Below are positions 14,681 to 22,606 of a stretch of DNA of 40,970 nucleotides, piece by piece (position 1 is the first letter of the stretch; the number at the start of each line of letters is the position of its first letter). Source of the stretch: an uncultured Eubacteriales bacterium (GTDB lineage Bacteria > Bacillota > Clostridia > Oscillospirales > Oscillospiraceae). The translations under genes and the position numbers were made by a program. The notes below the pieces were generated by a model that did no database searches, was not told where the DNA came from, and worked only from the letters and a program-made list of their open reading frames with translations. The stretch lies in contig UQQF01000015.1 in the NCBI GenBank assembly GCA_900543085.1, positions 1 to 40,970 on the forward strand. Direction: 5' to 3'.

Positions 14681-15595
14681 ATGGATATGACGCCGGTTCT
14701 CACGCAGATGGGCATACTTGTGTTCATCATGGCCGTGGGCTTCCTGTGCACTAAAATAGGGGTCACCGGGCCTGAGTTCACGCGCTCCGGCTCCAAGGTC
14801 GTGCTCAACGTCCTGCTGGTCTTCACGATACTCGACAGCGTGAGCAGCGCGGACATGGAGCTGTCGCTCTCCGCCGTGGGGGTGGATCTGCTGGCGTACT
14901 TCGCGCTGATATTCATCTCCGCCGCGCTCGGCCTGCTGTGCGCAAAGCTGATAGGCGGCCGCCGCGACCGCAGCGGCATCGCCGCCTTTGCCGTCGCCTT
15001 CTCCAACACCGTGTTCGTCGGCTTCCCGGTCATCGAGTCGATATACGGCTCCGAGGGCATACTGGTGGCCACGCTGTCCAACGTGCCGTTCAACCTGCTG
15101 GTCTACACCATGGGCGTGGCCATGATAAACGGCAGCGCCAAGGGCATGAACGTCAAGAACGCCATCTCCGCCCCGCTGGTGGCCACCATCATAGCCGTGG
15201 CCTTCTTCATGACAGGCATCAAGCTCCCCGACCCCGTCGTGCAGTGCTTCGACATCATCGGCGGCGGCACGGTGCCCATGAGCATGCTGGTCGTGGGCGC
15301 CAGCCTGGGCAGCATCTCCGTCAAGCAGGCGCTCAGCGACTGGCGGGTTTACGTCGTAAGCTTTGTGAGGCTCATCGTCTCCCCGCTCGCGACCTGGCTG
15401 GTGCTGCGGCTGTTCATACACGACGAGATGCTCCTCGGCGTCAGCGTCATACTCGCCGCCTGCCCCACCGCCATGATAGCCACCTCCCTGGCCATACGCG
15501 GCAACCGGGACGAGGCCTACGCCAGCCAGATAATCTTCGTCAGCACGGTGCTCTCAGCCGTGACCATGCCGCTCATGATCTGGCTGCTGCTGTAA
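14681..15595 (+). CDS. AEC (auxin efflux carrier) family permease
   Basis: The 304-aa protein is a ten-helix membrane carrier of the AEC family (bile/arsenite/riboflavin transporter superfamily). Typical features are the KVVLNVLLVFTI opening bundle, FSNTVFVGFPVIESIYG near residue 110, and a C-terminal repeat with LAACPTAMIATSLAIRGNRDEAYASQII. Members move organic acids, amino acids or related anions; the substrate here is unknown. The ATG at 14681 is preferred to an earlier TTG because AGAGGTGG lies 6 nt upstream and the first helix then begins at residue 5. It is bracketed by terminators, so it may be monocistronic. Confidence 0.88.
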   Translation: MDMTPVLTQMGILVFIMAVGFLCTKIGVTGPEFTRSGSKVVLNVLLVFTILDSVSSADMELSLSAVGVDLLAYFALIFISAALGLLCAKLIGGRRDRSGIAAFAVAFSNTVFVGFPVIESIYGSEGILVATLSNVPFNLLVYTMGVAMINGSAKGMNVKNAISAPLVATIIAVAFFMTGIKLPDPVVQCFDIIGGGTVPMSMLVVGASLGSISVKQALSDWRVYVVSFVRLIVSPLATWLVLRLFIHDEMLLGVSVILAACPTAMIATSLAIRGNRDEAYASQIIFVSTVLSAVTMPLMIWLLL

Positions 15596-15602
15596 TACCG
15601 CT

Positions 15603-15635
15603 CCCCGCCCTTCCCGGGCGGGGTCTTCGCTTTTA
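15603..15635 (+). terminator. Terminator of the AEC permease gene
   Basis: CCCCGCCC (15603-15610) and GGGCGGGG (15616-15623) form the stem, followed by TCTTCGCTTTT. It lies 8 nt after the stop codon. Confidence 0.8.
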
Positions 15636-15690
15636 TCGCGCATTTATACGGCGGGATCTCCGGGTCGCGCTGGTGTGTCAATTTTTTACA

Positions 15691-15719
15691 TCGACACCGC
15701 CTCACATTTGTGGTATTAT
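15691..15719 (+). promoter_or_regulatory. Sigma-A promoter of the small-membrane-protein/glycosidase pair
   Basis: TCGACA (15691-15696), a 17-bp spacer and TATTAT (15714-15719). The predicted start near 15726 gives a 44-nt leader containing AAGGAGGT before the first gene. Confidence 0.75.
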
Positions 15720-15769
15720 GAAACATATTTCCGCCTGTGGCGTCTAAGCGCCGTCAAGGAGGTATTGCT

Positions 15770-15967
15770 ATGAAACTGCTGCTCACATCCGCGGCTCAGG
15801 AAGGCACGCTGCTCACGGCGCTGACCGTCGTGCCGGTCATACTCCTGATTGCCACGGTGCTGATAGTTGTCCTGGCCGTGGTGGTCATGCGCCGGGCAAA
15901 GAGGAAGATCGCCGATGAGGAGAAGCGCTCGTCCCAAGACGGGCGCACCGGAAGGAGGAACCCATGA
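15770..15967 (+). CDS. Small single-helix membrane protein coupled to the SLH surface protein
   Basis: This 65-aa protein starts at ATG 15770 behind a near-perfect AAGGAGGT site 6 nt away. Residues about 14-37 form one strongly hydrophobic helix (VVPVILLIATVLIVVLAVVV), followed by a very basic cytoplasmic tail rich in Arg and Lys. The stop overlaps the start of the next gene as ATGA, so translation of the surface protein is probably coupled to this one. No family was recognised. It might help membrane targeting or export of its partner, or serve mainly as a translated leader. Confidence 0.72.
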   Translation: MKLLLTSAAQEGTLLTALTVVPVILLIATVLIVVLAVVVMRRAKRKIADEEKRSSQDGRTGRRNP

Positions 15968-18204
15968 AAAAACGTCTGCTCAGCCTGCTGCTTGCCGCTG
16001 CTGTGCTCGTCACCCCCGCCCTGGCCTACGGTGACGGCACCGGCGAAGCCGTGTACATAAACACCACCGAGCTCGCCGACGGCTTCACCTACACCAACGC
16101 CGTCAGCTATGACGATGACGGGCGCGCCGAGAGCTTCACCCTGGAGACCGAGCGCGGCAGCTCCGTCTACCCCATCGTCATGGCCTGCGACACGATCTAC
16201 GGCGGCTTCACCGTCACTGAGATGATAGCGTACGCCGAGAGTCTGGGCTACAACGTCGTCGGCGCCGTGAACGCCGACTTCGGCGAGAGCAACGGCGTGC
16301 CGACCGGCATGGTCGTTGAAAACGGAGTGTACAAGTCCTCGCCCGAGGGCAACAGCGCCATAGCGTTCAACGACGGCCGCGCCTTTGTCAGCGAGAAGCC
16401 GGAGGTTGAGCTGACGTTCACAAACGAGGAAAACGGCTACGAGTACACCACCGAGCACCTGAACAAGTCCCGCACCGACTACGGCGCCTATGTGTTCAGC
16501 GAATACTTCTCCACCGTCTCCACCCGCACGTCCGGCGACGGCTGGTTCGTGCGCTTTGAGGTGCTGGGCAGCGACGAGCTGACGCTCGGCGGCGAGGTCG
16601 AGCTGATCGTCACCGAAATCAACACCGACGGCGGCAGCGTGAGCATCGGCGGGGACAACCTCATCCTCACCGCCTCCGACGCGGCGGCTCTGGGCATGGT
16701 GGCCGAGAGCTTCGAGGTCGGCGACCGCGTCACCCTGGAGATAAGCTGCTCCGACAGCCGTCTCGAGGACGCGGACTGGGTCTCCGGCTGCGGCAACATC
16801 CTCGCGCTCGACGGCGAGATATACGACCAGGACCGCTGGAACAGCGAAGTAACCGACGCCAACCCCCGCACAGCGATAGGCATCAAGAGCGACGGCACCG
16901 TCGTCTACCACGTCCTCGACGGCCGCTCCAGCCTCAGCGTCGGCGCGACGCTGGAGGAGCTGGCTCAGGACATGCTGTCTATGGGCTGCGTCGACGCAGT
17001 CAACCTCGACGGCGGCGGCTCCTCGGTCATGAGCCTGCGCGTCCCCGGCATCGACGGCTTCACCGTGGTCAATGACCCCTCCGACGGCCGCCTGCGCTCC
17101 GTCAGCTCGTATATACTTTTCGTCACCGACAGCGACCCCAACGGCAGCGCCAGCCGGCTCTTCCTCGCGGAGGACGGCGACTACGTGCTCGCCGGCAGCT
17201 CGGTTGACATAACTGTCGTAGCGACCGACCGCGCCCTGCACACCGTCGCAGCCCCCGAGAGCGTCAGCGCCAGGGCGCAGCGCGGCACCGTGGAGGGCGG
17301 CGTGTACACCGCTCCCGAGAGCGCCGGCACCGACAGCATCAGCCTCTCCGGCGGCGGCGTGAGCGGCAGCGGCACGCTGCACGTGATCGACCGCGTGGAC
17401 TCCCTCACCGTCACCGACGCCGCCACCGGAAACACCGTCAGCCAGCTCATGCTTGAAAACGGCGAGATCGTAGACCTGGACGTCGCGGCCAAGTACCTCA
17501 TGCGCGACGTCAGCCTCAGCGACGAGGCCGTGGAGTACACGCTCACCGGCGACATCGGCACCATAACCCCCGACGGGGTCTTCACCGCCTCGCTGAGCGG
17601 CGCGGCCGCCGGCACCATCAGCGTGAGCTGCGGCGGCGTCACCCGGGAGATAAGCGTGCGCGTGGCCTTTGAGTTCACGGACATGCGCGGCCACTGGGCC
17701 AGCGAGTATGTCAAGGAGCTGTACGAGGCCGGCATAGTCACCGGCGTCACCGACACCGAGTTCGGTCCGTCGCTGAGCATGAAGCGCGGCGACTTTGTCC
17801 TGATGCTCTACCGCGCCGCCGGTCAGCCCGCCGTGAGCGGCTCCGCCGGCTTTGAGGACGTCGCCGCCGACGCCTACTACGCCGACGCCGTGGCCTGGGC
17901 TGTAGCCAACGGCATCACCGAGGGCAAGGGCGAGGGCGCCTTCGCCCCCGACGACACGCTGACGCGCCAGGAGGGCTTCACCTTCCTCTACCGCGCGCTG
18001 GACGTCCTGGGCTCCGACTTCGTTGAGGGCGACACCGCGCTGCTCGACAGCTTCGCCGACGGCGCCTCCGTCGCCGAGTGGGCCAGGAGCGCCACCGCCA
18101 CCCTCATCACCAACGGCGTGGTCGAAGGCTCCGAGTCCGGGCTGAATCCCACCGGCAGCCTCACCCGCGCCGAGATGGCCAAGATGCTCGCCAGCGTGGT
18201 GTGA
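15964..18204 (+). CDS. Secreted phosphodiester glycosidase (NAGPA domain) with three SLH domains
   Basis: This 746-aa protein has a Sec signal peptide (MKKRLLSLLLAAAVLVTPALA, cleavage likely after Ala21). A NAGPA-type phosphodiester glycosidase domain spans about residues 30-385, with GAVNADFGESNGVPTGMVV, PRTAIGIKSDGT and the NLDGGGSS motif around Asp349. Ig-like/bacterial-adhesin beta segments follow (about 390-565). Three S-layer homology repeats run from about 570 to the end (FTDMRGHWASEYV, FEDVAADAYYADAV, SFADGASVAEWA). NAGPA domains cleave sugar-1-phosphodiester bonds; in bacteria they are linked to exopolysaccharides and teichoic-type polymers. SLH repeats would dock it on pyruvylated wall polymer. 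The ATG at 15964 overlaps the preceding stop. Confidence 0.92.
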   Translation: MKKRLLSLLLAAAVLVTPALAYGDGTGEAVYINTTELADGFTYTNAVSYDDDGRAESFTLETERGSSVYPIVMACDTIYGGFTVTEMIAYAESLGYNVVGAVNADFGESNGVPTGMVVENGVYKSSPEGNSAIAFNDGRAFVSEKPEVELTFTNEENGYEYTTEHLNKSRTDYGAYVFSEYFSTVSTRTSGDGWFVRFEVLGSDELTLGGEVELIVTEINTDGGSVSIGGDNLILTASDAAALGMVAESFEVGDRVTLEISCSDSRLEDADWVSGCGNILALDGEIYDQDRWNSEVTDANPRTAIGIKSDGTVVYHVLDGRSSLSVGATLEELAQDMLSMGCVDAVNLDGGGSSVMSLRVPGIDGFTVVNDPSDGRLRSVSSYILFVTDSDPNGSASRLFLAEDGDYVLAGSSVDITVVATDRALHTVAAPESVSARAQRGTVEGGVYTAPESAGTDSISLSGGGVSGSGTLHVIDRVDSLTVTDAATGNTVSQLMLENGEIVDLDVAAKYLMRDVSLSDEAVEYTLTGDIGTITPDGVFTASLSGAAAGTISVSCGGVTREISVRVAFEFTDMRGHWASEYVKELYEAGIVTGVTDTEFGPSLSMKRGDFVLMLYRAAGQPAVSGSAGFEDVAADAYYADAVAWAVANGITEGKGEGAFAPDDTLTRQEGFTFLYRALDVLGSDFVEGDTALLDSFADGASVAEWARSATATLITNGVVEGSESGLNPTGSLTRAEMAKMLASVV

Positions 18205-18230
18205 TCCGCCGCAGCTAACAATAAAAATCA

Positions 18231-18262
18231 AAGGACGCCGGTCAAATGCCGGCGTCCTTATC
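18231..18262 (+). terminator. Terminator of the SLH surface-protein operon
   Basis: AAGGACGCCGG (18231-18241) pairs with CCGGCGTCCTT (18249-18259), followed by ATCTT. It lies about 27 nt after the stop. Confidence 0.8.
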
Positions 18263-18270
18263 TTAAACCA

Positions 18271-18303
18271 AAACTCCCCCTGATTAGGCATCAGGGGGAG
18301 TTT
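18271..18303 (-). terminator. Terminator of pheST
   Basis: A 14-bp stem (18271-18284 with 18290-18303) has a 5-nt loop and, on the minus strand, leads into a GTTTTGGTTT tail. It lies 17 nt beyond the pheT stop. Confidence 0.85.
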
Positions 18304-18319
18304 CATGTTGTTCAAACGC

Positions 18320-20731
18320 TTATCTCAGCTTGACGCCGTACTCCTTCTCCAGGGCGGAGAGGATGCCGGTCACGGCCTCGTCGGCGTGGGAGTCGGTGAG
18401 GGTCTGATCCTCGGCGCGCAGGGCGAGCGAGAAGCTGACGCTCTTTTTGCCCTCGGGGATGTTCGCGCCCTTGTAGACGTCGAACACCTCGACGCTCTCG
18501 AGGTAGTCGCCGCCGGCGCGCTTGATGCACTTGGCCAACTCGCCCGCGGTGAGCGAGTCGTCGCAGATAACGGAGATGTCGCGCATGACGGCCGGGAAGC
18601 GCGGCAGCGGGGTGTAATAGACCTCGGTGGTGCGGCTCTCGAACATGGCCGGGAAGTCCAGCTCGGCGGCGTAGAGGCTGTCGCTCACGCCGTAGTTCTT
18701 GGCCACCAGCGGGTGAACCTGGCCGAATACGCCGAGATACCTGCCGTTCGAGTACAGCGCGGCGCAGCGGCCGGGGTGATAGCTCGGGTTGTCGCGGACG
18801 GGGACGTATTCGCAGTCGGCGATGCGCAGCGCGTCGCACAGCTCCTCCACGGCGCCCTTGAGCGTGTAGAAGTCCATGTCCTCGCCGTAGGCGCCCAGGG
18901 TGAGCACCTTAGGCTCGTCGGCCAGGCCGTCGGCGCGCTTCTTGTAGACCTTCGCGAACTCGTAGACCTTGACGCACTTGTTGCGGTAGTTCCAGTTGCG
19001 CGCGAGCACTTCGAGCACGCTGGGCAGAGTGGTGGTGCGCATGCAGCTGGTGTCCTCGCCCAGGGGGTTGAGGATGCGGATGGCGTCGCGCTTGGGGTCG
19101 TTTTCGGGCAGGCGTATCATGTCCCAGCCCGCCGGGCTGTAGAAGGAATAGGTGATTATCCCGTCATAGCCGCAGGCGCGGCAGACCTCGCCCAGACGGC
19201 GCTCGGCGTTCTGCTCGGGCGTGTAGCCGCCGGACTTGGTGCCGGAGTCCTCCATCATGGTGCTGGGGATGTTGTTGAAGCCGTAGATGCGCGCGACCTC
19301 CTCGGCGAAGTCGTTCTGCGTGTACTTCGGGTCGATGTCCAGGCGCCAGCTCGGCACGGTGACGGTGTTGCCGTCCAGCTTGAAGCCGAGGTCGGTGAGT
19401 ATCTTGCGCATGGTGTCGCCGTCTATGTCGGTGCCGAGTATCCAGTTGACGCGGTCGACGTCCAGCTCGCGCACCAGCGGCTCGGGGGGATTCGGGAACA
19501 CGTCGATGACGCCGTCCACGACCTCGCCCGCGCCCAGCAGCTCGACCAGCTCGCAGGCGCGGTTGACGGCCCGCATGGTCAGGTAGGGGTCGAGCCCCTT
19601 CTCGTAGTGCGCGCTGGCGTCGGTGCGCATGTTCAGCGCGGCGGCGGTGCGGCGGATGCTGGTGCCGTTGAAGTTGGCGCTCTCAAAGAGCACCATCTTG
19701 GTGTCCTCGGTTATCTCGCTGTTCTCGCCGCCCATGACGCCGGCCAGGCCGACGGGCTTGTGCTCGTCGCAGATGCACAGCATGCTCGGCGTGACCTTGC
19801 GCTCGTTGCCGTCGAGGGTGCGGCAGGTCTCGCCCTCGCGCGCGGTGCGGACTATGATGTGGCCGCCCTCCACGCAGGCAAAGTCGAAGGCGTGCATCGG
19901 CTGGCCGTACTCCATCATGACGTAGTTTGTTATGTCAACTATATTGTTGATGGGGCGCATGCCCATGGCCGTGATGCGCTCGCGCATCCACTTCGGCGAA
20001 GGCTCTATCTTGATGTTGCGCACCATGCGCGCGGTGTAGCGCGGGCACAGCTCGGGGTTCTCGACTTCGACCTTGACCAGCTCGTTTATGTCGCCGCCGC
20101 TGCCCTTGACCACGGGCCCGTGCAGCTTGAGCGGCTTTTCAAAGGTCACGGCCGCCTCGCGGGCGAGGCCGATGACGCTCAGGCAGTCGGGGCGGTTGGG
20201 GGTTATCTCAAACTCCACCACGTGGTCGTCGCGGCCTATGACGGGGACGATGTCGTCGCCGGGCTTGCAGGGCTCCCGGAGGATAAACAGGCCGTCCTCG
20301 ATGGCGTAGGGGAAGTCGTGCAGCGTGAGGCCGAGCTCCTTGATGGAGCACATCATGCCCTCGCTCACTTCACCGTGGAAGGTGGTGGTGCCGATGTTCA
20401 CGCCGCCGGGCAGCGTGGCTCCGTCGAGCGCCACGGGCACGAGGTCGCCCACCTTCTGGTTCTGCGCGCCGGTCACTATCTGGAGCAGCCTGTCGCCGCC
20501 CACGTCGACCTTGCAGTTCCACAGGGTGTGCTTGCCGCTGTCCCCGGCGTCCCAGAGCAGATCCATCTGGACTATCTTGCCGACGACGACCTTGCTGATG
20601 CCCTCGCCCATGTAGTGCGTGCCCTCGACCTTGCTGCCGGACATGGTCATGGCCTCGGCAAAGTCGTGGTCGTTCTTCTCCTCCAGGCTCAGATCAACGA
20701 ACTCGTTGAGCCACTTTCTCGAAAGATTCAT
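18320..20731 (-). CDS. pheT: Phenylalanine-tRNA ligase beta subunit
   Basis: The 803-aa beta subunit has the usual size and domain order: MNLSRKWLNEFVDL at the N terminus, an OB-fold tRNA-binding domain (about 40-155, IVTGAQNQKVGDLVPVALDGA), B3/B4 editing domain (about 210-400, HAFDFACVEG and AGVMGGENSEI), B5 domain, catalytic-like core, and a C-terminal FDX-ACB anticodon-binding domain (PRFPAVMRDISVICDDSLTA to the end). It pairs with PheS as an alpha2-beta2 enzyme that charges tRNA-Phe, with editing of Tyr in the beta subunit. The gene follows pheS after 23 nt in the same transcript and starts at the ATG at 20731 with AAGGAGT upstream. Regulation is through the T-box before pheS. Confidence 0.97.
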   Translation of the reverse strand: MNLSRKWLNEFVDLSLEEKNDHDFAEAMTMSGSKVEGTHYMGEGISKVVVGKIVQMDLLWDAGDSGKHTLWNCKVDVGGDRLLQIVTGAQNQKVGDLVPVALDGATLPGGVNIGTTTFHGEVSEGMMCSIKELGLTLHDFPYAIEDGLFILREPCKPGDDIVPVIGRDDHVVEFEITPNRPDCLSVIGLAREAAVTFEKPLKLHGPVVKGSGGDINELVKVEVENPELCPRYTARMVRNIKIEPSPKWMRERITAMGMRPINNIVDITNYVMMEYGQPMHAFDFACVEGGHIIVRTAREGETCRTLDGNERKVTPSMLCICDEHKPVGLAGVMGGENSEITEDTKMVLFESANFNGTSIRRTAAALNMRTDASAHYEKGLDPYLTMRAVNRACELVELLGAGEVVDGVIDVFPNPPEPLVRELDVDRVNWILGTDIDGDTMRKILTDLGFKLDGNTVTVPSWRLDIDPKYTQNDFAEEVARIYGFNNIPSTMMEDSGTKSGGYTPEQNAERRLGEVCRACGYDGIITYSFYSPAGWDMIRLPENDPKRDAIRILNPLGEDTSCMRTTTLPSVLEVLARNWNYRNKCVKVYEFAKVYKKRADGLADEPKVLTLGAYGEDMDFYTLKGAVEELCDALRIADCEYVPVRDNPSYHPGRCAALYSNGRYLGVFGQVHPLVAKNYGVSDSLYAAELDFPAMFESRTTEVYYTPLPRFPAVMRDISVICDDSLTAGELAKCIKRAGGDYLESVEVFDVYKGANIPEGKKSVSFSLALRAEDQTLTDSHADEAVTGILSALEKEYGVKLR

Positions 20732-20754
20732 GTGTCAAATACTCCTTTCCACCG

Positions 20755-21780
20755 TTAGAACTGCTCGAGGAACCTGACGTCGTTCTCGAACATGAGCCTG
20801 AGGTCGGCGATCTTGAAGCGGCGCATCGCGGCGCGCTCGAGACCCATGCCCCAGGCCAGGCCGGAGTACTTGCTGGTGTCAATGCCGCTCATCTCGTGGA
20901 CGTGCGGGTTGGTGACGCCGGCGCCCAGCAGCTCTATCCAGCCCTCGCCCTTGCAGGTGGGGCAGCCCTTGCCGCCGCACTTGTGGCACTGCACGTCCAT
21001 CTCGCAGCTCGGCTCGGTGAACGGGAAGTGGTGCGGGCGGAAGCGGGTGACGGTGTTCTCGCCGTACATCTGCACGGCCATGTTGTGCAGCAGACCCTTC
21101 AGGTCGGCGAAGGTGATGTGCTCGTCCACGACCAGACCCTCCATCTGGTGGAACATCGGGCTGTGCGTGGCGTCGACCTCGTCCTTGCGGTAGCAGCGGC
21201 CGAACACGGCGGCGCGGATGGGGACATTGCGCGTCTCCATTATGCGCGGCTCCATGCTGCTGGTCTGGGTGCGCAGCAGAGTGCGGCTCTCGTCGTCGAG
21301 GTAGAAGGTATCGGTCCACTCGCGCGCGGGGTGACCCTCGTCTGTGTTCAGGCGGTCGAAGTTGTAGGTGGAGAACTCCACCTCGGGGCCGTCGTCGATC
21401 TCGAAGCCCATGCCGACAAAGATGTCCTTGACCTCGTCAATCACGACGTCCATCGGGTGCTTGTGCCCGCCCTTGATGCGCTTGCCGGGGAGGGTGACGT
21501 CCAGAGCCTCGGCCTCGAGCTGAGCCTCCAGCGCGGCCTCCTCCAGCGCGACGCGGCGGCCGTCGATGGCCTCCTCCAGCCTGGCGCGGACGCTGTTGGC
21601 CAGCTGACCCATCGCGGGACGCTCCTCGGCGGAGAGCTTGCCCATCTGCTTGAGCAGTGCCGTCAGCTCGCCCTTCTTGCCCAGGTACTTGACGCGCAGC
21701 GCATCCAACGCCGCCACATCCGCCGCCGCAGCGACCGCCTCGAGGGACTCTTGAGCGAGCTTTTCGAGTTGTTCTTTCAT
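20755..21780 (-). CDS. pheS: Phenylalanine-tRNA ligase alpha subunit
   Basis: The 341-aa catalytic subunit has an N-terminal coiled coil (residues about 1-85), then class II synthetase motifs: motif 2 FGRCYRKDEVDATHSPMFHQ and motif 3 GLAWGMGLERAAMRRFKI near the C terminus. A CHKCGGKGCPTCKG cysteine cluster before GWIELLGAG is common in clostridial PheS and looks like a small metal knuckle. The frame extends upstream, but the ATG at 21780 has GGAGG 7 nt before it and gives the normal N terminus. It is controlled by a Phe T-box, unusually far upstream (see the leader entry). Confidence 0.97.
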   Translation of the reverse strand: MKEQLEKLAQESLEAVAAAADVAALDALRVKYLGKKGELTALLKQMGKLSAEERPAMGQLANSVRARLEEAIDGRRVALEEAALEAQLEAEALDVTLPGKRIKGGHKHPMDVVIDEVKDIFVGMGFEIDDGPEVEFSTYNFDRLNTDEGHPAREWTDTFYLDDESRTLLRTQTSSMEPRIMETRNVPIRAAVFGRCYRKDEVDATHSPMFHQMEGLVVDEHITFADLKGLLHNMAVQMYGENTVTRFRPHHFPFTEPSCEMDVQCHKCGGKGCPTCKGEGWIELLGAGVTNPHVHEMSGIDTSKYSGLAWGMGLERAAMRRFKIADLRLMFENDVRFLEQF

Positions 21781-21808
21781 ACTTCTGCCTCCATGTTGGG
21801 GATTTTTT

Positions 21809-21867
21809 AATAATACTCTATTATTTATTTTTTCTGAGAGATTTCTTTTTGTCTTGTCAAAAAGAAA
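21809..21867. repeat. Stem-loops just upstream of pheS
   Basis: AATAATA-CTC-TATTATT (21809-21825) is a 7-bp AT stem close to the pheS ribosome site. TTTCTTTTTG (21842-21851) pairs with CAAAAAGAAA (21858-21867) around a 6-nt loop. The second stem resembles in style the longer one at 22181-22210, suggesting they are parts or ends of the same inserted repeat. Neither forms a convincing terminator followed by a T tract on the minus strand. Confidence 0.55.
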
Positions 21868-22180
21868 CCCCTCAGACTCCAAAGAGAAAATCGCTTTTTG
21901 GGTTGGGAAGTTTGGGGACACGGGGAATAGTGGTCACCAAACAGGTTGGTATTTCAGGTTGCTATCCCTAAGATTTATGCCAGATTAGGGTGCGTACAAC
22001 TTACCGCTCTAATGACTGACCCGGTAAGCGCTCCGGCGCAAAGCGCCGTTGCGCGGAAATGACAGCACCCCAGTCTCGTAAAGTCCAAGGGATACCAGCG
22101 TATCTATGTCGAACCGCCAAGTTAAACCCATTCCCCGGCATATTAAACCACCCAAGCGGCTTTCCTTTCGGGGTCTGGGA
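21868..22180. other. Non-coding stretch between the T-box element and pheS, nothing recognised
   Basis: About 310 bases without a credible gene on either strand. There is a short CGGCGC/GCGCCG stem near 22038-22052, but no tRNA, known riboswitch or promoter pattern. It is probably part of an inserted repeat that becomes leader RNA of pheST. Confidence 0.5.
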
Positions 22181-22283
22181 CGCTTTCTTTGGCCAAGACC
22201 AAAGAAAGCGCCCCAGGGGTTCTGCAACCCGCCGGGTTGCACCGCCCGGGCGCGGTCGCCCAATCCACCCCCCTTTTGGGGGG
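22181..22283. repeat. Hairpin-rich repeat block abutting the T-box terminator
   Basis: Consecutive perfect stems are packed here: a 12-bp stem CGCTTTCTTTGG / CCAAAGAAAGCG (22181-22192, 22199-22210), GCAACCC-GCC-GGGTTGC (about 22225-22241), a GGGCG...CGCCC stem (about 22248-22261), and CCCCCC-TTTT-GGGGGG (22268-22283). The last can also pair with the GGGGGG that ends the T-box terminator stem region. This looks like a REP/MITE-like element rather than part of a normal T-box. Confidence 0.6.
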
Positions 22284-22531
22284 AAAAGAAAAAAGCCCCC
22301 CGTCCCTTGCTCAGGGACGAAAGGCAACCTTCCGCGGTACCACCCAGATTCGGCGCTGTGCGCCGCACTCCTGCCGGCTTTAACGGGCCGAACCCGCCGG
22401 TGATTGGCCGGACGCTCCAGGGCGAACAGTCAGCTCGATTCGCGGGAGGCTTTCAGCCGGTGGCCTCCGTTCTCTGCTGCGCTTAAAAGCTGGCATTTTC
22501 CCGTTCACAGCGATATTCTGGATTCAACTGA
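22284..22531 (-). promoter_or_regulatory. T-box leader (Phe specifier) with attenuator terminator controlling pheST
   Basis: Read on the minus strand, the transcript from about 22531 contains a stem I region with an AGAGAACGG bend motif and a GGCTGAAAGCC loop element. The sequence CTGTTCGCCCTGGAGC follows, in which TTC (22426-22424) sits at the specifier position, a Phe codon. The conserved T-box GGGTGGTACCGCGG lies at 22345-22332. It is followed by a terminator stem CGTCCCT / AGGGACG (22319-22313, 22307-22301) and a GGGGGGCTTTTTTCTTTT tail. Uncharged tRNA-Phe should bind and favour the antiterminator, so pheST is read when Phe charging falls. Confidence 0.9.
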
Positions 22532-22537
22532 AATATA

Positions 22538-22566
22538 CTTATATCACATCGCCCGCCGGAAGTCAA
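22538..22566 (-). promoter_or_regulatory. Sigma-A promoter of the pheST leader
   Basis: On the minus strand: TTGACT (22566-22561), a 17-bp spacer and TATAAG (22543-22538), with a start near 22531. Its -35 box lies 5 bp from the -35 box of the divergent nnrD promoter; together they form the inverted repeat GTCAAA-TGA-TTTGAC. Confidence 0.85.
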
Positions 22567-22571
22567 ATGAT

Positions 22572-22600
22572 TTGACGAAATTCCTTTTAAAAGTTATAAT
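22572..22600 (+). promoter_or_regulatory. Consensus sigma-A promoter of nnrD, predicting a leaderless mRNA
   Basis: TTGACG (22572-22577), a 17-bp spacer and a perfect TATAAT (22595-22600). The start codon ATG begins at 22607, just 6 nt after the -10 box. That is where transcription should start, so no Shine-Dalgarno site can be present in the message. Confidence 0.85.
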
Positions 22601-22606
22601 GTCCGC

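Noticed and set aside
15796..18315. An 839-codon open frame on the minus strand opposite the SLH surface protein
   Set aside because: Repetitive composition and no motifs; it mirrors the codon bias of the real gene with its signal peptide, NAGPA and SLH domains on the plus strand.
18305..20758. An 817-codon open frame on the plus strand opposite pheT
   Set aside because: pheT on the minus strand has full-length domain structure; the opposite frame is a composition artefact.
22001..22486. Several overlapping frames of 100-125 codons in the pheST leader region
   Set aside because: They run through perfect inverted repeats and the T-box; proline/arginine-rich translations without motifs indicate non-coding sequence.
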